From contig WIUZ02000007.1 in assembly GCA_015956445.1 (NCBI GenBank), positions 1,798,001-1,862,000 on the forward strand: a stretch of DNA of 64,000 bases. Direction: 5' to 3'. This DNA comes from Thelephora terrestris (Eukaryota > Basidiomycota > Agaricomycetes > Thelephorales > Thelephoraceae). Positions 1 through 15,209 of the stretch are shown here, piece after piece (the stretch's first letter is position 1; the number at the start of each line of letters is the position of its first letter). The notes below the pieces were generated by a model. It ran no database searches. It had not been told where the DNA came from and saw only the letters and a list, made by a program, of their open reading frames with translations. Both the position numbers and the translations under genes were made by a program.

Positions 1-128
1 TGCCCACCTGCCCATTTCAACCCCCTCCTATTTCATTGAAATAAGCTCCCCCGCATCTCACATCCCCAACTGGCACACAAAATGAGATAAGACCTTTCTC
101 CCATCAGTGACACCTCCACACTACCCTT

Positions 129-2844
<2,716 letters not shown>

Positions 2845-3803
2845 GGTACAGCGGTTGGCTTGTTACGTCATGAATGGAATTCTACAGACAGAATTGAATC
2901 AGATATCACATCAAAGTAAGACCTAGGCCGTCCCCGTGGGCCAACGATCCGGAAAAATGCAAGTGAGACAGGTGGGGGTGGGGGGCATGGAGTATCTTAG
3001 GTTTCGTCACGGTTTGCGAACACAAGAGGAGACTGAGGTGCATCGGCATGATTGTTCAAATTGGTCTCCGATGGGACAAAAGAGCCCGTGAAAATGATTG
3101 AAAGGAGCGTGAGGCCCTGAGGGGTCGCGATCGGTTTGCTACTGGTTCCGTGACAAACGACGGAGGGATGGTCAACCCGCCACGGCAGTCCTCAATAGGC
3201 TGGAATCCAGCCTCGAATTCAGAGGCGAGGAGGACGCGATTCGGAAGGGGACGATGCCCAGGGGGACAGTCCTTAACAGTCCTTAACGCATCGGAGAGAA
3301 ACGGTTCCCGGGACAGCAAGCGGACTTCGGTTCGGAAGATACCGATCGCTATCAAGGCTCAGACTCAGACTCAGCGAGGCTCCGTGAACGCGAATCACAC
3401 GTCCCGTAAAGCCTATCCGGGCTCATGTGAAGTGCGTTTGCCTGGCAAGATAACCCTCAAGGCTTGTAGGCGTACTCCAAGTTTTGAGGCAAAGGAAATT
3501 CCCACTTACCGGCACCCTATTATGGAAACCTGTACTGGAACGCCACTCGTCCGTCGAACACCCTGCTCGCGGTCGGTATTCCCTGTGACAGACCAATTCT
3601 TACTACTGTAGGGCCGCCGATCGGATCGACTTGAACAAGGAAGGTAAGCCCGTTGTGATTTTCGTATTTGTGCACATCCGCCCTCGAAAACGTTTCAAGT
3701 CGGCACGGCACTTCACCCAGCTCTCGCTCTTCCTTTGAACACCAGGGTCAGTTTACTCCATGTTCGTATTCCTCACCTCACACCCGCCAATTTGAACTGT
3801 TAG
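2845..3803. other. Intergenic stretch without a supported gene
   Basis: This stretch separates the helicase promoter side from a Copia remnant. It contains a G-rich tract near 2970-2990. The open frames here (for example 3150-3611 plus) have no recognisable domain and no splice or promoter context. I see no gene. Confidence 0.5.
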
Positions 3804-4400
3804 ATGCTCCCCAAACTCGCGGCTGATGGATCCAACTGGGTTATTTGGAAGATGCGCATACAAGTATTCTTGGGGGCAAACAAACTCGCGCAACATCTCG
3901 ACCATTCAACCCCTCCTCCGGTGAAACCTCAGCCGCTCACGGATGGTGCGAAGGAGGATGCTATCAAGGAACATGAAAAACAACAGGAGAAGTACCTGGA
4001 GTGGATGCGAGCGGATGCGCAGGCTATGCACTATATCATGCAGACGGTCCCCGATTCTGTCCTCATCAAGATGATTCGCTGTGCGACGTCCAAAGACCTC
4101 TGGGAAGCAATCTGCGCCGAGCAAGAGGGCAAGGCCTAAATACTAAGGATGAGGTTGACTCGCAGAATGCACGACGAACGATGCACAGAAGCCGACGACG
4201 TCCGCGCTTACCTTGCGAAGATGCTTCAACTTCATGACGAGCTTGCAATGGCAGGTGAAAACCTCCATGAGGAGTACTTCGCCGCCATCCTCGCCAACTC
4301 TCTTCCCGAATCCTACAGTAACCTCATATCTGTGGCATACACAGCAACGAAAGTGTGGGACAAGGAACCTACCCCCCAACAAATCGTCTTGTTTGCATAA
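3804..4400 (+). pseudogene. Decayed Ty1/Copia gag (UBN2-like) fragment
   Basis: The reading frame resembles the N-terminal half of Copia Gag of the UBN2/DUF4219 type: LAADGSNWVIWKMRIQVFL near the start, then ATSKDLWEAI, and further on LPESYSNLI in the capsid-like region. The frame is broken by TAA at 4137-4139 and continues in the same phase to TAA at 4398-4400. The first stop sits where gag normally reads on, so it is a point nonsense change, compatible with CAA to TAA. No protease, integrase or RT follows and no LTR is visible, so this is an isolated remnant between the helicase and the RhoGEF genes. Confidence 0.75.
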
Positions 4401-4589
4401 ATACCGAATGTCGATTCCATCACAGTCACGAAGTCAGGGAGGTGGACAAGCTGTACTGATCATTCTGAAACGTGTGCGTAGATGGATATCTGTAGTCATC
4501 AACGAGGGGGGAATGAAACCGGGTTCGGGTGGGAGAGAACGGCGAGAAAAATCAAAAATGCTGACCACAAGCCAAGACACAAGCAGTCA
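4401..4589. other. Spacer between gag remnant and RhoGEF paralogue
   Basis: No coding signal is recognised here. The stretch may include degraded Copia sequence downstream of the gag fragment. Confidence 0.4.
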
Positions 4590-7085
4590 CTAAAACTGAG
4601 GAGCCGGGTGCGCTGGCGAGTCCAACTGATAAAGGTGCGGGGTGAACGAAGGCAAAACAGACGGTCCAGGCAGGGGCAACGGAACAATAGGGACCAACTC
4701 AAACACATGCTGGGTGGTCACCGCCCTCTTGCCATGTAGGAGAGCTTCCATATTCATCACCCCATGTACTCTGGGTTGCCGAGAAACCACATCGTCCGAA
4801 GAACCCTCAGAGATGGGTTGAGACTGGTTTGCGCCTCGGCCGTCCCAGGTGCATCGCACATCATTTCCGGAGATGATTTGGACCAAACAGCCGGTCTCCA
4901 CGTGGCGAATCTCGATGAATCGTTGATCGAAAAGGAGGATGTAGGGCGGGTGGCAGGTGACACGGTCCGCTTTGCCTTCCCATTCGACCGTGCCTATGCG
5001 CGAGGGGCCTCCGTGTTTATCTACAGACAGCCCGAATTCTGCAGATGGTGTCAGACCGCCCCATTTTCAGGTCCCCGGGAAAAGAAATACCATCGTAGCA
5101 GAGCAAGAACTCATCGCTGCCGGACCTGAACATGCCCATGGGCCGGCATGACTTAATCCTTTTTGCAAGACCCTTCAACCCGGGATCGTCATGCTGAGGG
5201 ATAGTAACGCTCTTGAAGCTACTCGGGTGTTAACCAAGGCACCTCACTTCCAAAGATGAGACGACTCACTCTGAGAGGTCCATGATTTCGAAACCCTTGT
5301 TGCACAGGATCACAATTCTGGCCTTCGGGAAAAGCAAGTCATATGCATCGGTGTGAGGCAGAAAGAAATCCTAAAACCAAAAAGACTCAGCGCCAGAGGG
5401 GCGGGGAGGAGGACGATATGGAACCTACACGGTAAACACGGAACCATTCTGGCCGATGAGACTGTAGACCGAACCTCGATGTGGTCGAAGGTTGAGCCCC
5501 CGCCCTCTCCTTTGTCTTTCCGATGACAGGTTCGAGGACTCGGAAAATGCTGTTGCGCTGGAAGGTAATTTTTGGTCAAACAACGTTGGCTCAGATAATT
5601 TTGTGGATTCACCGACATCTTTCTTCTTCATATAAATCACTAATGTCCTGCCGGCGAGGTCGCCAGAAGTGAAGAACTGCACATCCTTGTTCCCGCTGAG
5701 TTTCTGGGGTGTATGCGGAGCGTCTGCTGCTCCAGGTGATGGGGGCACAAGCGCTTCGATGTGGTAGGCAAACAACGACTGTAACGATGGTCGGCAGCGT
5801 GTCAGCGACTAGGGATCATCGTCTCTGACCTTGTCAGCAAGTACGAGGAATATACCGAATTCTTCCAGCATGGCGCATTGGGTTACCATTCGTAAATGTT
5901 GTACACGTAGCATCGCTGAGCAGACACGCCGGGTGAGGGAGACGCATAACAAATGCGGAGAAACCACATACAACGTGAATCATTTCTGAACCCAACCCGC
6001 ACTCCGTCCGCACATCCAATCGCTACAAGAGCACGACCGTCAGGGGTGTCTGTGATTGATCCGGGAGTAGTCAAGACAGGAATGGAGGGAAAGTCCAGGA
6101 CGACCTACCAAACGGAACCGAACAGGTAACATTTCCAGTGAAATTCTCGTCATCAAGATTCCACGGACTCTCTCCGCCGCTTCCAAGAGGCGTGGGAACA
6201 AAGAATGTATCCACACTCAAGGTCTTCATCTCAAGCACCTTGTTCGACTCCTGCACGGCCTTCCTCAACCCTATCGCTCCCTCTAATTTGGCCCTCCACT
6301 CTGACCGCGCCTGAGCCGACTCGGCGAACAGGGCGTAAGGGCCTCCCAATCGGTTGGCACGGTGAACCGTGAAAGGGTAGACCACTCCAACATTATTTAC
6401 AGCCCCGCCCGCAGCGGGAGAACTGAAGACATGTTCTTGGACCTCCGTTTTGTTTTTCCAGAGACTCCATAAGATGCCACGCCTTTGGGTCGGAGGATTG
6501 GGAAATGGCCCCAAAGTCAAAAGGTCCAGACGGATAGGCTACACAGTGGGTAAGTGGCTTTGTGGTTCTGTGTGAAATCTGACAAGTCTTACCCTTCGGT
6601 ACAGCTCGTACTTCGTGACTCCGTCTTTCTCCTGGGGTTTAGCCAGAACGACTGTTAGAGCCTAGGTCAGATTCGAAATGATCATCAATTCATTCAGTGT
6701 GTCACCCGTACGGTGGCTGTCGACCAAAAAAGCGAGCACTTCAACCCAACGGTTCCATCCAAATCGTCCCTCGAGCTTTAGCAAGAGCTTGCCGGTGTGG
6801 ATTAATAATCGATCCTCGCTGAGCAAATCCATGTTCTGCCAAGCGTTAGCGTTAGAGCCTTGTTATTCTGACAAGGAAGGCGAAAATCATACGGTCCCCT
6901 CTCCATCTTTGAAAACCAAGTTCGTGTCATACCACCATGGTTCAACTTTCTCCTGACTTGAAACGGCGCCAGGTGCCATCTCCTTTCCAGGGTTCTTTAT
7001 AATAGCCATAGCGGGAGGTATTGTGTCGGTGCGCCTGGCGGGGATTTCTCAAGAATAATCCTGGGCAGTAACTTGTCACAGAGGC
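4590..7085 (-). CDS. N-terminally truncated ROM2-type RhoGEF paralogue (PH-CNH)
   Basis: This is a tandem paralogue of the gene at 7544-12864. Read on the minus strand, it starts with the very end of a DH domain (KNPGKEMAPG; YDTNLVFKDGE near 6930-7020). A PH-like domain follows (MDLLSEDRLLIHTGKLL near 6835; KPQEKDGVTKYELYRR near 6610), then a citron-homology (CNH) domain (LGGPYALFAES, TPDGRALVAIGCADG, NKDVQFFTSG, GFEIMDL, VEWEGKADRV, FIEIRHVETG, VHGVMNME), ending at 4590. Short introns link the exons and no disabling stop was noticed in the CNH exons. The kinase and nearly all of the DH catalytic core are missing, so nucleotide exchange activity is not expected. It is either a truncated duplicate or a small PH-CNH protein. 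CNH domains bind Rho-family or other small GTPases. The start codon is not settled. Confidence 0.7.
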
Positions 7086-7543
7086 AAGGGATAGACCTGT
7101 CAATATAGTTTTTTTTGTCTGGTCGGTGCACATAGGGGTGTTGGGCGCGCCACTACGCTTATTTGGAACCATACTACAAGTATGGGACTTCAGTCAGCGC
7201 TTGTTGATCATCTGATGGGGAGAAGGCGGCTTCCCACAGATCGTTGGCTACATTCGACTTCTATCATGTCCTAGCAGATCTAGATGTAAGGATGATTGAT
7301 ACCTCGTCCACCCATACTTTGCCGGCGTTAGAACACTGCACAAGTGCAAACAGCAAACCCAGGAGAGGTGAAACAGCTGCAGTGTGGCACTTCAAAAGGG
7401 AGTAATACTTAGACGAGTATCGTTGGTCGTTAATGAGAGTGGACAAAGCTAAGGTGAGGGAGAAGGGTAGGGAAAATCCCAAACCCAAAGCTCAGGCTGC
7501 AAACTGGCCGATTACATTACAACGCGCGAGAAGGTGAAAGAGA
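7086..7543. other. Spacer between the two RhoGEF paralogues
   Basis: It contains no supported gene. If the upstream copy is expressed, its promoter would have to lie here. Confidence 0.45.
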
Positions 7544-10500
7544 TTACCCAGAACTTCGAAATGACAACGGGGCTGTCGGCATCAACCCGAACACGTGCTG
7601 AACCGTTTCCCCCATATTCCCAAGCTGGGGCATTTCCATGTTCATTACCCCGTGTACCCTCGGTTCCTGCGAAACTACCTCAGCCAAGGCACCTTCGGGG
7701 ATGGCCCGGTACGTTCCTCGGCCGTCCCAGCTACATCGCATATCGTTCCCTGAGATGATTTGGACCAAACGACCGGTCTCTACGTGGCGAATCTCGATGA
7801 ATTGTGGATCAAAAAGCAGGATGTAGGGCGGGTGCCAGGCGACGCGCTCCGCTTTGCCTTCCCACTCGACTGTGCCTGTACGTGATATTTCTCCAAATCT
7901 GCTTACGTACAGCCCGAACTCTGCGGATGAGGTCAGATCGTTCTGCTTTCGGCTCACCCGGCGAAAGAAATACCGTCATAACAGAGCAGGAGCTCTTCGT
8001 CGCTAAACCCGAACATGCCTATCGGTCTACATGACTCAGCCCTCTTCGCAAGCATCTCCAATCGGGGGTCTTCTCTCTGGGGAATGGTAACACTCTTGAA
8101 GCTACCCGGATGTTGGCTGAGCCATCCCACTTACGCAGAGGAGACGACTCACTCTGAGAGGTCCATGATCTCGAAACCCTTGCTGCACAGGATCACAATC
8201 CTCGCTTTCAGGAACAGCAAATCATACGAATCAGAGGGCAAGAAGAAGTCCTGGAAACGAAAGGGCTTAGCGTCCCCAATCGGCAGACAGACTACCGGAA
8301 CTTACAGGGTAAACACGGAACCACTCTGACCGTTGAGACCGTAGACCGAACCTTGACCCGATCGAAGGCTGAGGTTTCGACTTCGGGTATATCTTTGTGA
8401 TCACAGGTTCGAGGACGCGGAACACACTATCATGCTGGAAGGTAAGTTTCTGTCAGGCGACTTTGACTCTACCGATTCAGAAATCAATCACCCACATTCT
8501 TCTTCTTCATGTAAATGATCAGTGTCCTGCCGTTAATCATACCAACGGTAAAGAATTGGACATCCTTGTTGCCACTGAGCTCTTGGGGTGTCTGTGAAGC
8601 GTTCCCTGCTTCGTACGAAGAGGGTACGAGGGCTTCGATGTAGTAGGCAAAGAGCGACTACGATGGTCATCGGCGGCATACAGCCTGGTAAGTTCCTCGT
8701 TTCGTACCTTGTCCGCGAGTACGATGAAGATACCGAAATCTTCCAGCATGGCGCATTGAGTCACCATTCGTAGGTGCACCACTTGTCGCATAGCTAGACA
8801 GCCACCTGGAATCAGGAGGAAGCAAATCGGAAGCAAAAATGACACATACACCGTGAATCGTGTCTGAACCCGATCCACACTCCTTCTGCGCATCCTATGG
8901 CCACCAAAGCACGACCATCAGGGGTAGCTACAACCCCGATCAGAGCAGGAAATGTGCGGAGGTCCTGCATGACGTACAGAAAGGAACGGAACAAGTGACC
9001 TTGCCCGTGAAATTCCCATCATTATTCCACGATGGTCCCGCGTTCGCCAGAAGCGTAGAAGCGTAAAATGTGTCCACACTCAACGTCTCCACCTCGAATA
9101 CCTTATTCAACTCTTGCACAACCTTCCTCAGCTCTATCGCTTCCTCCAGCTTGGCTTTCCACTCCAGCCGTGCCTGAGAAGTCTCAGCAAACAGAGTGTA
9201 AAGACCACCCAATCGACCGTTATGGTGGATTGTACAGGGGAACACGGCTCGACCGTCGTTAACGGCCTCGGGACTCGTACCCGCAGCGGGGGAACTGGCG
9301 TTTTGGGCTTGACCATCTACCTCCCTTCTATTACTGCCGCCGAAAGGTAACAGCCCGCCACCTCGCCGGGTGGGAGGATCCGTGAAGGTTGCTAAGGTGA
9401 GTAGGTCCAGTGGAATTGGCTACACAACGGGTGAGAATCTGTAGTCAAACCTGAAACGAAAATTGACTTGCCCGTCGGTACACTTGGTGCTTCGTGATTC
9501 CATCCTTCTCCTTGGGTTTCGTCATGACAACTACCAAAAGATTCGTGAGCCGAGGACACACCGAAGCAACCAAAATTCCTCCTACGGAAGTTATCAAACA
9601 ACAAAACAAATAGCTCCACCCATCCACCCCAGTCAAATCCTGTCTCAGGCTGCCTCATGAGCGTGCAAGTATGGAACAACCGCCGATTCTCGTGAAGCAA
9701 GTCCATGTCCTATCGAGCGTTAGCGCTGGACGCGTGCTCTGACGAGGAAAAACAAACATACGATGTGCTCTCCAGCTTTGAAGTCTAACTTTGCGTTATA
9801 CTCCCATAGCTTTTGCTTTTGCTTGGCCGACACGACTCGAGGTTCTATCTCCTTTCCAAGACCCTTGATGACATCCAAGAGGGCAGGTATCGATTCCAGA
9901 TCCCCGTGCCCTGCGGAGGTTTCCTCGAGAAGGCCCCTCAACAGCAGCTCGTAACGAAGGAGACAATAGACAGGCCTGACGATGAAACTCTTCATATCCA
10001 GCTTGCGCGCATCAACATGTCGCACACATCGCTAAAAGGAAACAGAGAAGGGATCAGAAGGACGTAACGAATACAACTGGAAAACTCACATCAACAAAAG
10101 CCTTGAACTGCGGGTTATTCGCCATCTCATCGTCGATCCGATACGCCGCGATAGGGTAATTCGGAACGTACTCCAGATACGCGTCCCTGAAGGTCAGAAC
10201 CGCATCATACATTGGCGCAGTGATACTCCTGATGATCGGATGCTCCTCTCTCTGAATCTCGAACAACTGGTCCAGGAGTCGCCTGTGATGCGCATGCAGT
10301 TCACCAAAGTTGTGGAACACGTCTCGGATGAAGCTTTCCAGTCGGTCGCGAGGGATGATCGGTGGGTCCATCGAACGCAATGGTCGGACGTACATCTGCA
10401 GTTGGTTGTTTCAGTAGGAAACCCGGGAGGCACGCTTCAGACGTACGTATTCAAGATTTTCCAAATCGTTGACGTAGGCCATCTCTCCCTGAATAAGTTG

Positions 10501-12864
10501 GAAGATGACACTGCAGAAACCCGTCAGCAGACCTTCCCCGTCATCTCTAACCGTGAACGAAGAACACGCACGCCTGACGCTTCGCCACCTGCTTTGGAAT
10601 CCCGCTCCTCACACCCTCGGGCACAAAGCCGCGCCACTCGTACTTCCCCGTCGGTCCCTTACCCATGGCTTGTTGGAAAGCCTTCAGCTGAGGGACACTC
10701 AAGAGATTTATCACGGTCTCAATCGCTCCATTCAATGAATCGATGTCAGGATCCCCCTCCGCTGTCACCAACCGGATTTCTTCGAAAAAGACGAGATACA
10801 TTCGCAGGTGCTCCAAGGGGCGGTTGAGCCAATGCTTAAGATCCTTCTTGTTCGCGTTGTCCGGGTGCCAGAGAGATTGCTTGACGAAAAGCAGAGGAGG
10901 GTTAGTCACCAATAGTCGATAGCAGTCCGAGAGGACCTAGTTCACACCTCAAGGAAGGCCCTGAATCTGAAATCTCCGTTATTCTCCATCTCCTCCTGCG
11001 ATCTCTTCTCTGCCACCGCCAACTGGCAAACGTACGTAGTATATGCCGGTCGAAACTCAGTCTCAGCATTGAGGAAGATATCCCCGATCCTCAAAGCGAT
11101 CACGCCCTGCTCCCGTTGCCGACTGTTAATCATTTCCAGAAAGTGACGGTTGCATTCACGTAAATCAAGGATATTCCCAAACACTTCATTGATAAATTCA
11201 TGGACCCCGCCTCGGATAACGGGAGGATCTGCATTTCGCAGACGGCGAATGTAAACCTTGCAAAAATGCTTGAGCCCCTCGCCCGACATCGGCCGGATAC
11301 CGTTCGCTACGTACCTCCTCGACAAAGTCCAAGTTTTTGATATACTGCTGTTCCTGCGCAATAAACTCGCAGATGATTCTAGACATCCTAAGTTGAGTAG
11401 GAGATCTCGCCGGTGGGGAGTGCCATACGTTTGGCGCTTGACTTCGCGTAAAGTTCCGACCACACTCGTCATTGCGGGCCTCTGAGCGGGATTTTCGTCC
11501 CAACAGCGGAGTGTTACGTCCCACACTTCATCGGTCGAACCCGGATCCTGAGGACGATCCGGCCGTTCACCCTCCATAATCTTAAAAGTCGTGACTTCCG
11601 TCGTGAACGTCTTAAACGGACGCCTTCCGGTAAAGACCTTAGATGGGATGTAGAGGTCAGGTGAATTACACACAAACGCTAGTTGCAAGGGTCCTGGGAC
11701 TGACCTCTATTGTAACCATGGCGAAAGCAAAGACGTCTGCCTCCCTCGTGTTTCCATCACCTTCCGCGAGGATCTCCGGCGCGGCCCACCCCGGAGAATA
11801 TCCCTGTACTTTGGTGATAAGAACGGAGTCAAACCTACGGACGACCGAGGTGAAACCAAAATCTGTCAGGCGGGCACGGCCGTTGTAGTCAATGAGAATG
11901 TTGGACTGATGAAAGGCTATTGGTTCAGGTTGAAACGACGAAAAAAAATACCTGCCCCTTTCAAGTCTCCGTGTGCTGTGGATCTTCCATGGAGAAAGGC
12001 GAGTCCTTCTGCGACATCCAAGAGCTTGGGAGGACACAGTTATTGGTCGAGCAGCAATTCTCACTGGGGAGAGACTTACAAGAGCAATTCGGTTCGCGCC
12101 GGGATTTTCACACAGATAATCGGTTACGGTTCCATTCGGCATCCATTCCGACACGAATTGCAATGGGGTTCGAGTAACGCCAATGAGAGGAACAATATTC
12201 GGATGTCTCAATCTTTTCCACATGACTGCCTCCCTGCAGAATCCCTACGTGCATAGGGCATCTCTCGGTGAGCACAAAACGAATACACCGATACAGAATA
12301 CAAGCCTTTTCAATGGCCTGACGAGTTTGCTGAGTGATTCTCAAGTACTTGATACAGACTTTTCTGCCATCGTAGATGCCTTTCCATACATCGGAAAACC
12401 CGCCGGAGGCGACTGGGTCATCGCCGACTCTGGAGACCTCGCCAGAGATGTTGTGAGAGGATGGTAGGATGTTGTGGAGGCCACAGATTGCTTGAAGTTT
12501 ATGTAAACATCGTCGGGAAACATCGTCAGTGATCGGGGTGACATCGAGGACCTGCAGAGTCTGGTTCGTTAGCTGGGGGCGGCACGAGAGGGAGACTCAC
12601 CTCGTCGATGAAATCGACTAGTTGAGTCAATTCCGGCCCCTCAAGACTGGACGAATATTGTTCCTTGTCGTCGTTTTGGATTAAGCGATCGAGACAGAGC
12701 AACACTTCAGGAGAACGCGAGCGAATAGAGGTGTCGTAAAACTTGGGAAGTAGACATTGTGAGCAAACCCACCACTGGAGCCCCGCAGGCAGCAATAATG
12801 CTGTCGAAGGTAAAGCGACGATATCCTGGGGCGCCATTGCACGACAGCGGGCGCGCAATGCCAA
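7544..12864 (-). CDS. TKL-like kinase fused to ROM2-type RhoGEF (kinase-DH-DH-PH-CNH)
   Basis: Multi-exon gene. Domains on the minus strand: an N-terminal region (12864-12590); a protein kinase (glycine loop GGFSDVWKG with the lysine in VCIKYLR near 12360-12420; catalytic HGDLKG at about 11954-11974 in place of HRD; LTDFGF near 11855; GWAAPEIL near 11780; CWDENPAQRP near 11495); a first DH-like domain (FIAQEQQYIKNLDFVEE near 11370; NADPPVIRGG; KHWLNRP near 10830); a second DH domain (LIQGEMAYVNDLENLE near 10480; MYVRPLRSMDPPIIPRD at 10395; LLRYELLLRG near 9960); PH (RQPETGFDW near 9650); and CNH (TIHHNGRLGGLYTLF near 9230, to 7544). ROM2-type GEFs activate Rho1 in fungal cell-wall integrity signalling, so coupling to a kinase suggests a signalling protein at the plasma membrane. 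Domain order and intron joins are seen; function is inferred. The extreme N- and C-termini are uncertain. Confidence 0.8.
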
Positions 12865-13659
12865 ACTCTTTCAAGCTGTCCGAGTCACGTGCAGCAGGAT
12901 TGATCACGTACTTTTTTTTTCTTTTTTTTTGAATTCTGATTTAACATGCTACAGCCTCTTCTGACTTGCTGCTCGTCCATTAGGACAGAACACGAGGTAA
13001 ACACTAAGTAATACCTAACTCCTACCAAGACTGACCTCCCAATTGGCTGCGCGGGGCAGGAAAGAAACAGAAAAAGTCCATGTAACTACTGGGTTTGGGG
13101 CTCAGGCTACATAAAAGAGAAAATGGGGCATAGGAAGAGACGAAAACCAGTTTGGGCATGCTCTGCAAAAGAGACAAGGTATGGAAAAAATTTGGGGCAT
13201 TGGCCCTGCATGTTGTGGTGGAAAAAAATTGTGTGCGCTCCATAAAGGGAAGGAGGCAAGTGATGAGGAAGAAAAACGGGAACGAACCACCACCGATCGA
13301 ATTCCTGTATATCCTGCTGTCCCTCAGTCAGGGGCAGGTGGTGTCGGTGTCGGTTTAGGCTCAAGTTCTAGAGTTGCATAGAATATGAAAAGGGGGTTTA
13401 GGGAGGGCTACCGGATGTGGGTCCTTGTCCAGTGGCGCATCAGGGGGGAGCAGGTTGGCATGAGGGGCCAATAGCTATGCAAGCTCCCCAGCGTCAGCGA
13501 AGGCAAAGCGCAAATACAAGACAAGTTGCGTCTCCGATGCGTCTTATAAGGGGACCCTATACACTGCGGTGTCCAGAGGGTAGTGGGGTGTTGGTGATGG
13601 CGAGGTGTGTGTAAAAGAGTGTGGGATAAAATAAGGGAGGAAGAGTGAAGATAAAGCTG
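12865..13659. other. Intergenic region upstream of the kinase-RhoGEF gene
   Basis: It holds pyrimidine tracts (T-runs near 12911-12930) and A/G-rich sequence, with no recognised gene. It probably contains the promoter of the kinase-RhoGEF gene and the 3' flank of the split gene that ends at 13660. Confidence 0.45.
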
Positions 13660-15135
13660 TCAAACTTTGTAAGCAATAATCGCCAACAAAATAAAACATG
13701 CAAATGTAAGGGCAAGAGGAAGGCTGTCCACGATGTAGACCACGGTTTCTTTAGAGACCAGAAAGCCTGCGAGTGAGAGAAGTTCTCCTGAGGGGATGGA
13801 GGAGATGGAGGAAGAGGGAGGGGAGGTGTCAGGGCCACTCTACCCCAACAACTACCAGTGCACTGAGCCGACTCCGCAGAGTACTCACTAGTCCAACTAG
13901 CTTGTGAGAGAACGGTCACGTCTCTATTCTTCCGGTAGGTTGTCCGAGGTCACTGCAAGTCAGGTCGAAATCCTAAAGAGAAACCCAACCTAAACCGTAC
14001 TTCGTTCGGTTTAACACACAAGGGTTTATCCCTACAACAGGATTGATGACTCCACCAGTTGATCGACTGGACGCTCGAGGTGTTCTAATATGAACGCGGA
14101 GGTTCTATAGTTATGAGGCGCAGTTGACGCACAGAGCGGGAGGGAGAGCAGATGGGGATGTCTTGGATCAAACAAGAAACTCTGACTTGGCCTTAACTGC
14201 AACTGGGCTGAGAAGGGCAGAGGATTTCCTGAGGTAACAAAACTAAGGTACTACGATACAGCCACAGTTGCTACTTATACTAAAGGAGTGGCCATGACGT
14301 CAATACCCTAATATACCCTTATCAAGTCCGAACAAAGGGAGATAAGGAGTGCGAGAACGCTAAGTAAGGGAAGCAAACAAATATGACGCGTGGGAGAATA
14401 AAGGACAAAGGGCCTTACTAGCGTGTGAAGGATTGCATAAAAGATAACGAATGTCCGCATGAAACATAGGGATAAAGATAACACTAGTCTTTAAAAGAAA
14501 AGGGGGGGGCATGGGATCATGAAAGTTCGTACCTGGGGATCACACCCAAGGGTCAGGTGGAAGCGTCTCATTGCTTCGTGCAATTTTCGAGCGGCTCCGA
14601 TGACTGGGACCATACAGCTTCCCTTGTTGTCTGTAGGCGGTAACAGCATCACGGACTAGTGGCAACCTCAACGTACGTCCGAACATGAGGAGGTTGGGCC
14701 TAGACTCATGGGACATGAGGGATTACAGATTTGCCGGCGTTTCATGCTAACAGCTACTCCACATTCGCTTGGCTAAACAAAAGGAGTCTAAGGCACTCCT
14801 TCCGAATAACAGAGATTCCTTCCTCCGGTTAGGAGACTGTGATGTGACTGTCCACGTGTGTGATCAGGGTCCAGGGTTGATCGTAATCGTAAAGTCATGA
14901 GGGGTCGTAAAAGGAGTTCGTAATGTCATAAAGGGGTCATCAGGGTCTTGAGACCTATTTTTAGTGCGCGCGCGTTCTAGGCGTTCCGGAACGAAGTTCT
15001 TCCAAGGCCGTCCCGCGGGCCGAGGTGTCAGCTTGATGCAGTAAGCCAACGATGATGGTACAGGGGCGGAAGTTGATGTGACCCGGACCAATGAGGTTCG
15101 TCGAGGTAGGTCACGTGAAGGATCACCGATCTAGG

Positions 15136-15145
15136 CTATAAGAAG
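15136..15145 (+). promoter_or_regulatory. TATA-like box of the TG-A gene
   Basis: CTATAAGAAG lies about 65 nt upstream of the TG-A start codon (15210). The same box precedes the ATG in copies b (about 28075) and d (60229). Conservation and spacing suggest the core promoter. Confidence 0.6.
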
Positions 15146-15209
15146 GACGTCTTCTTGGAGCCATCCTTGATCAGCAACACCAGCAACTTCCCCATCATCT
15201 TACCACAAC

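Noticed and set aside
3150-3611. 153-codon plus-strand frame
   Set aside because: No domain, low-complexity basic composition, and no splice or promoter context.
14864-15091. 75-codon minus-strand frame present in TG-A copies a and b
   Set aside because: Copy d has an inserted base that breaks it, and it lies next to the plus-strand promoter. Better explained as conserved noncoding DNA.
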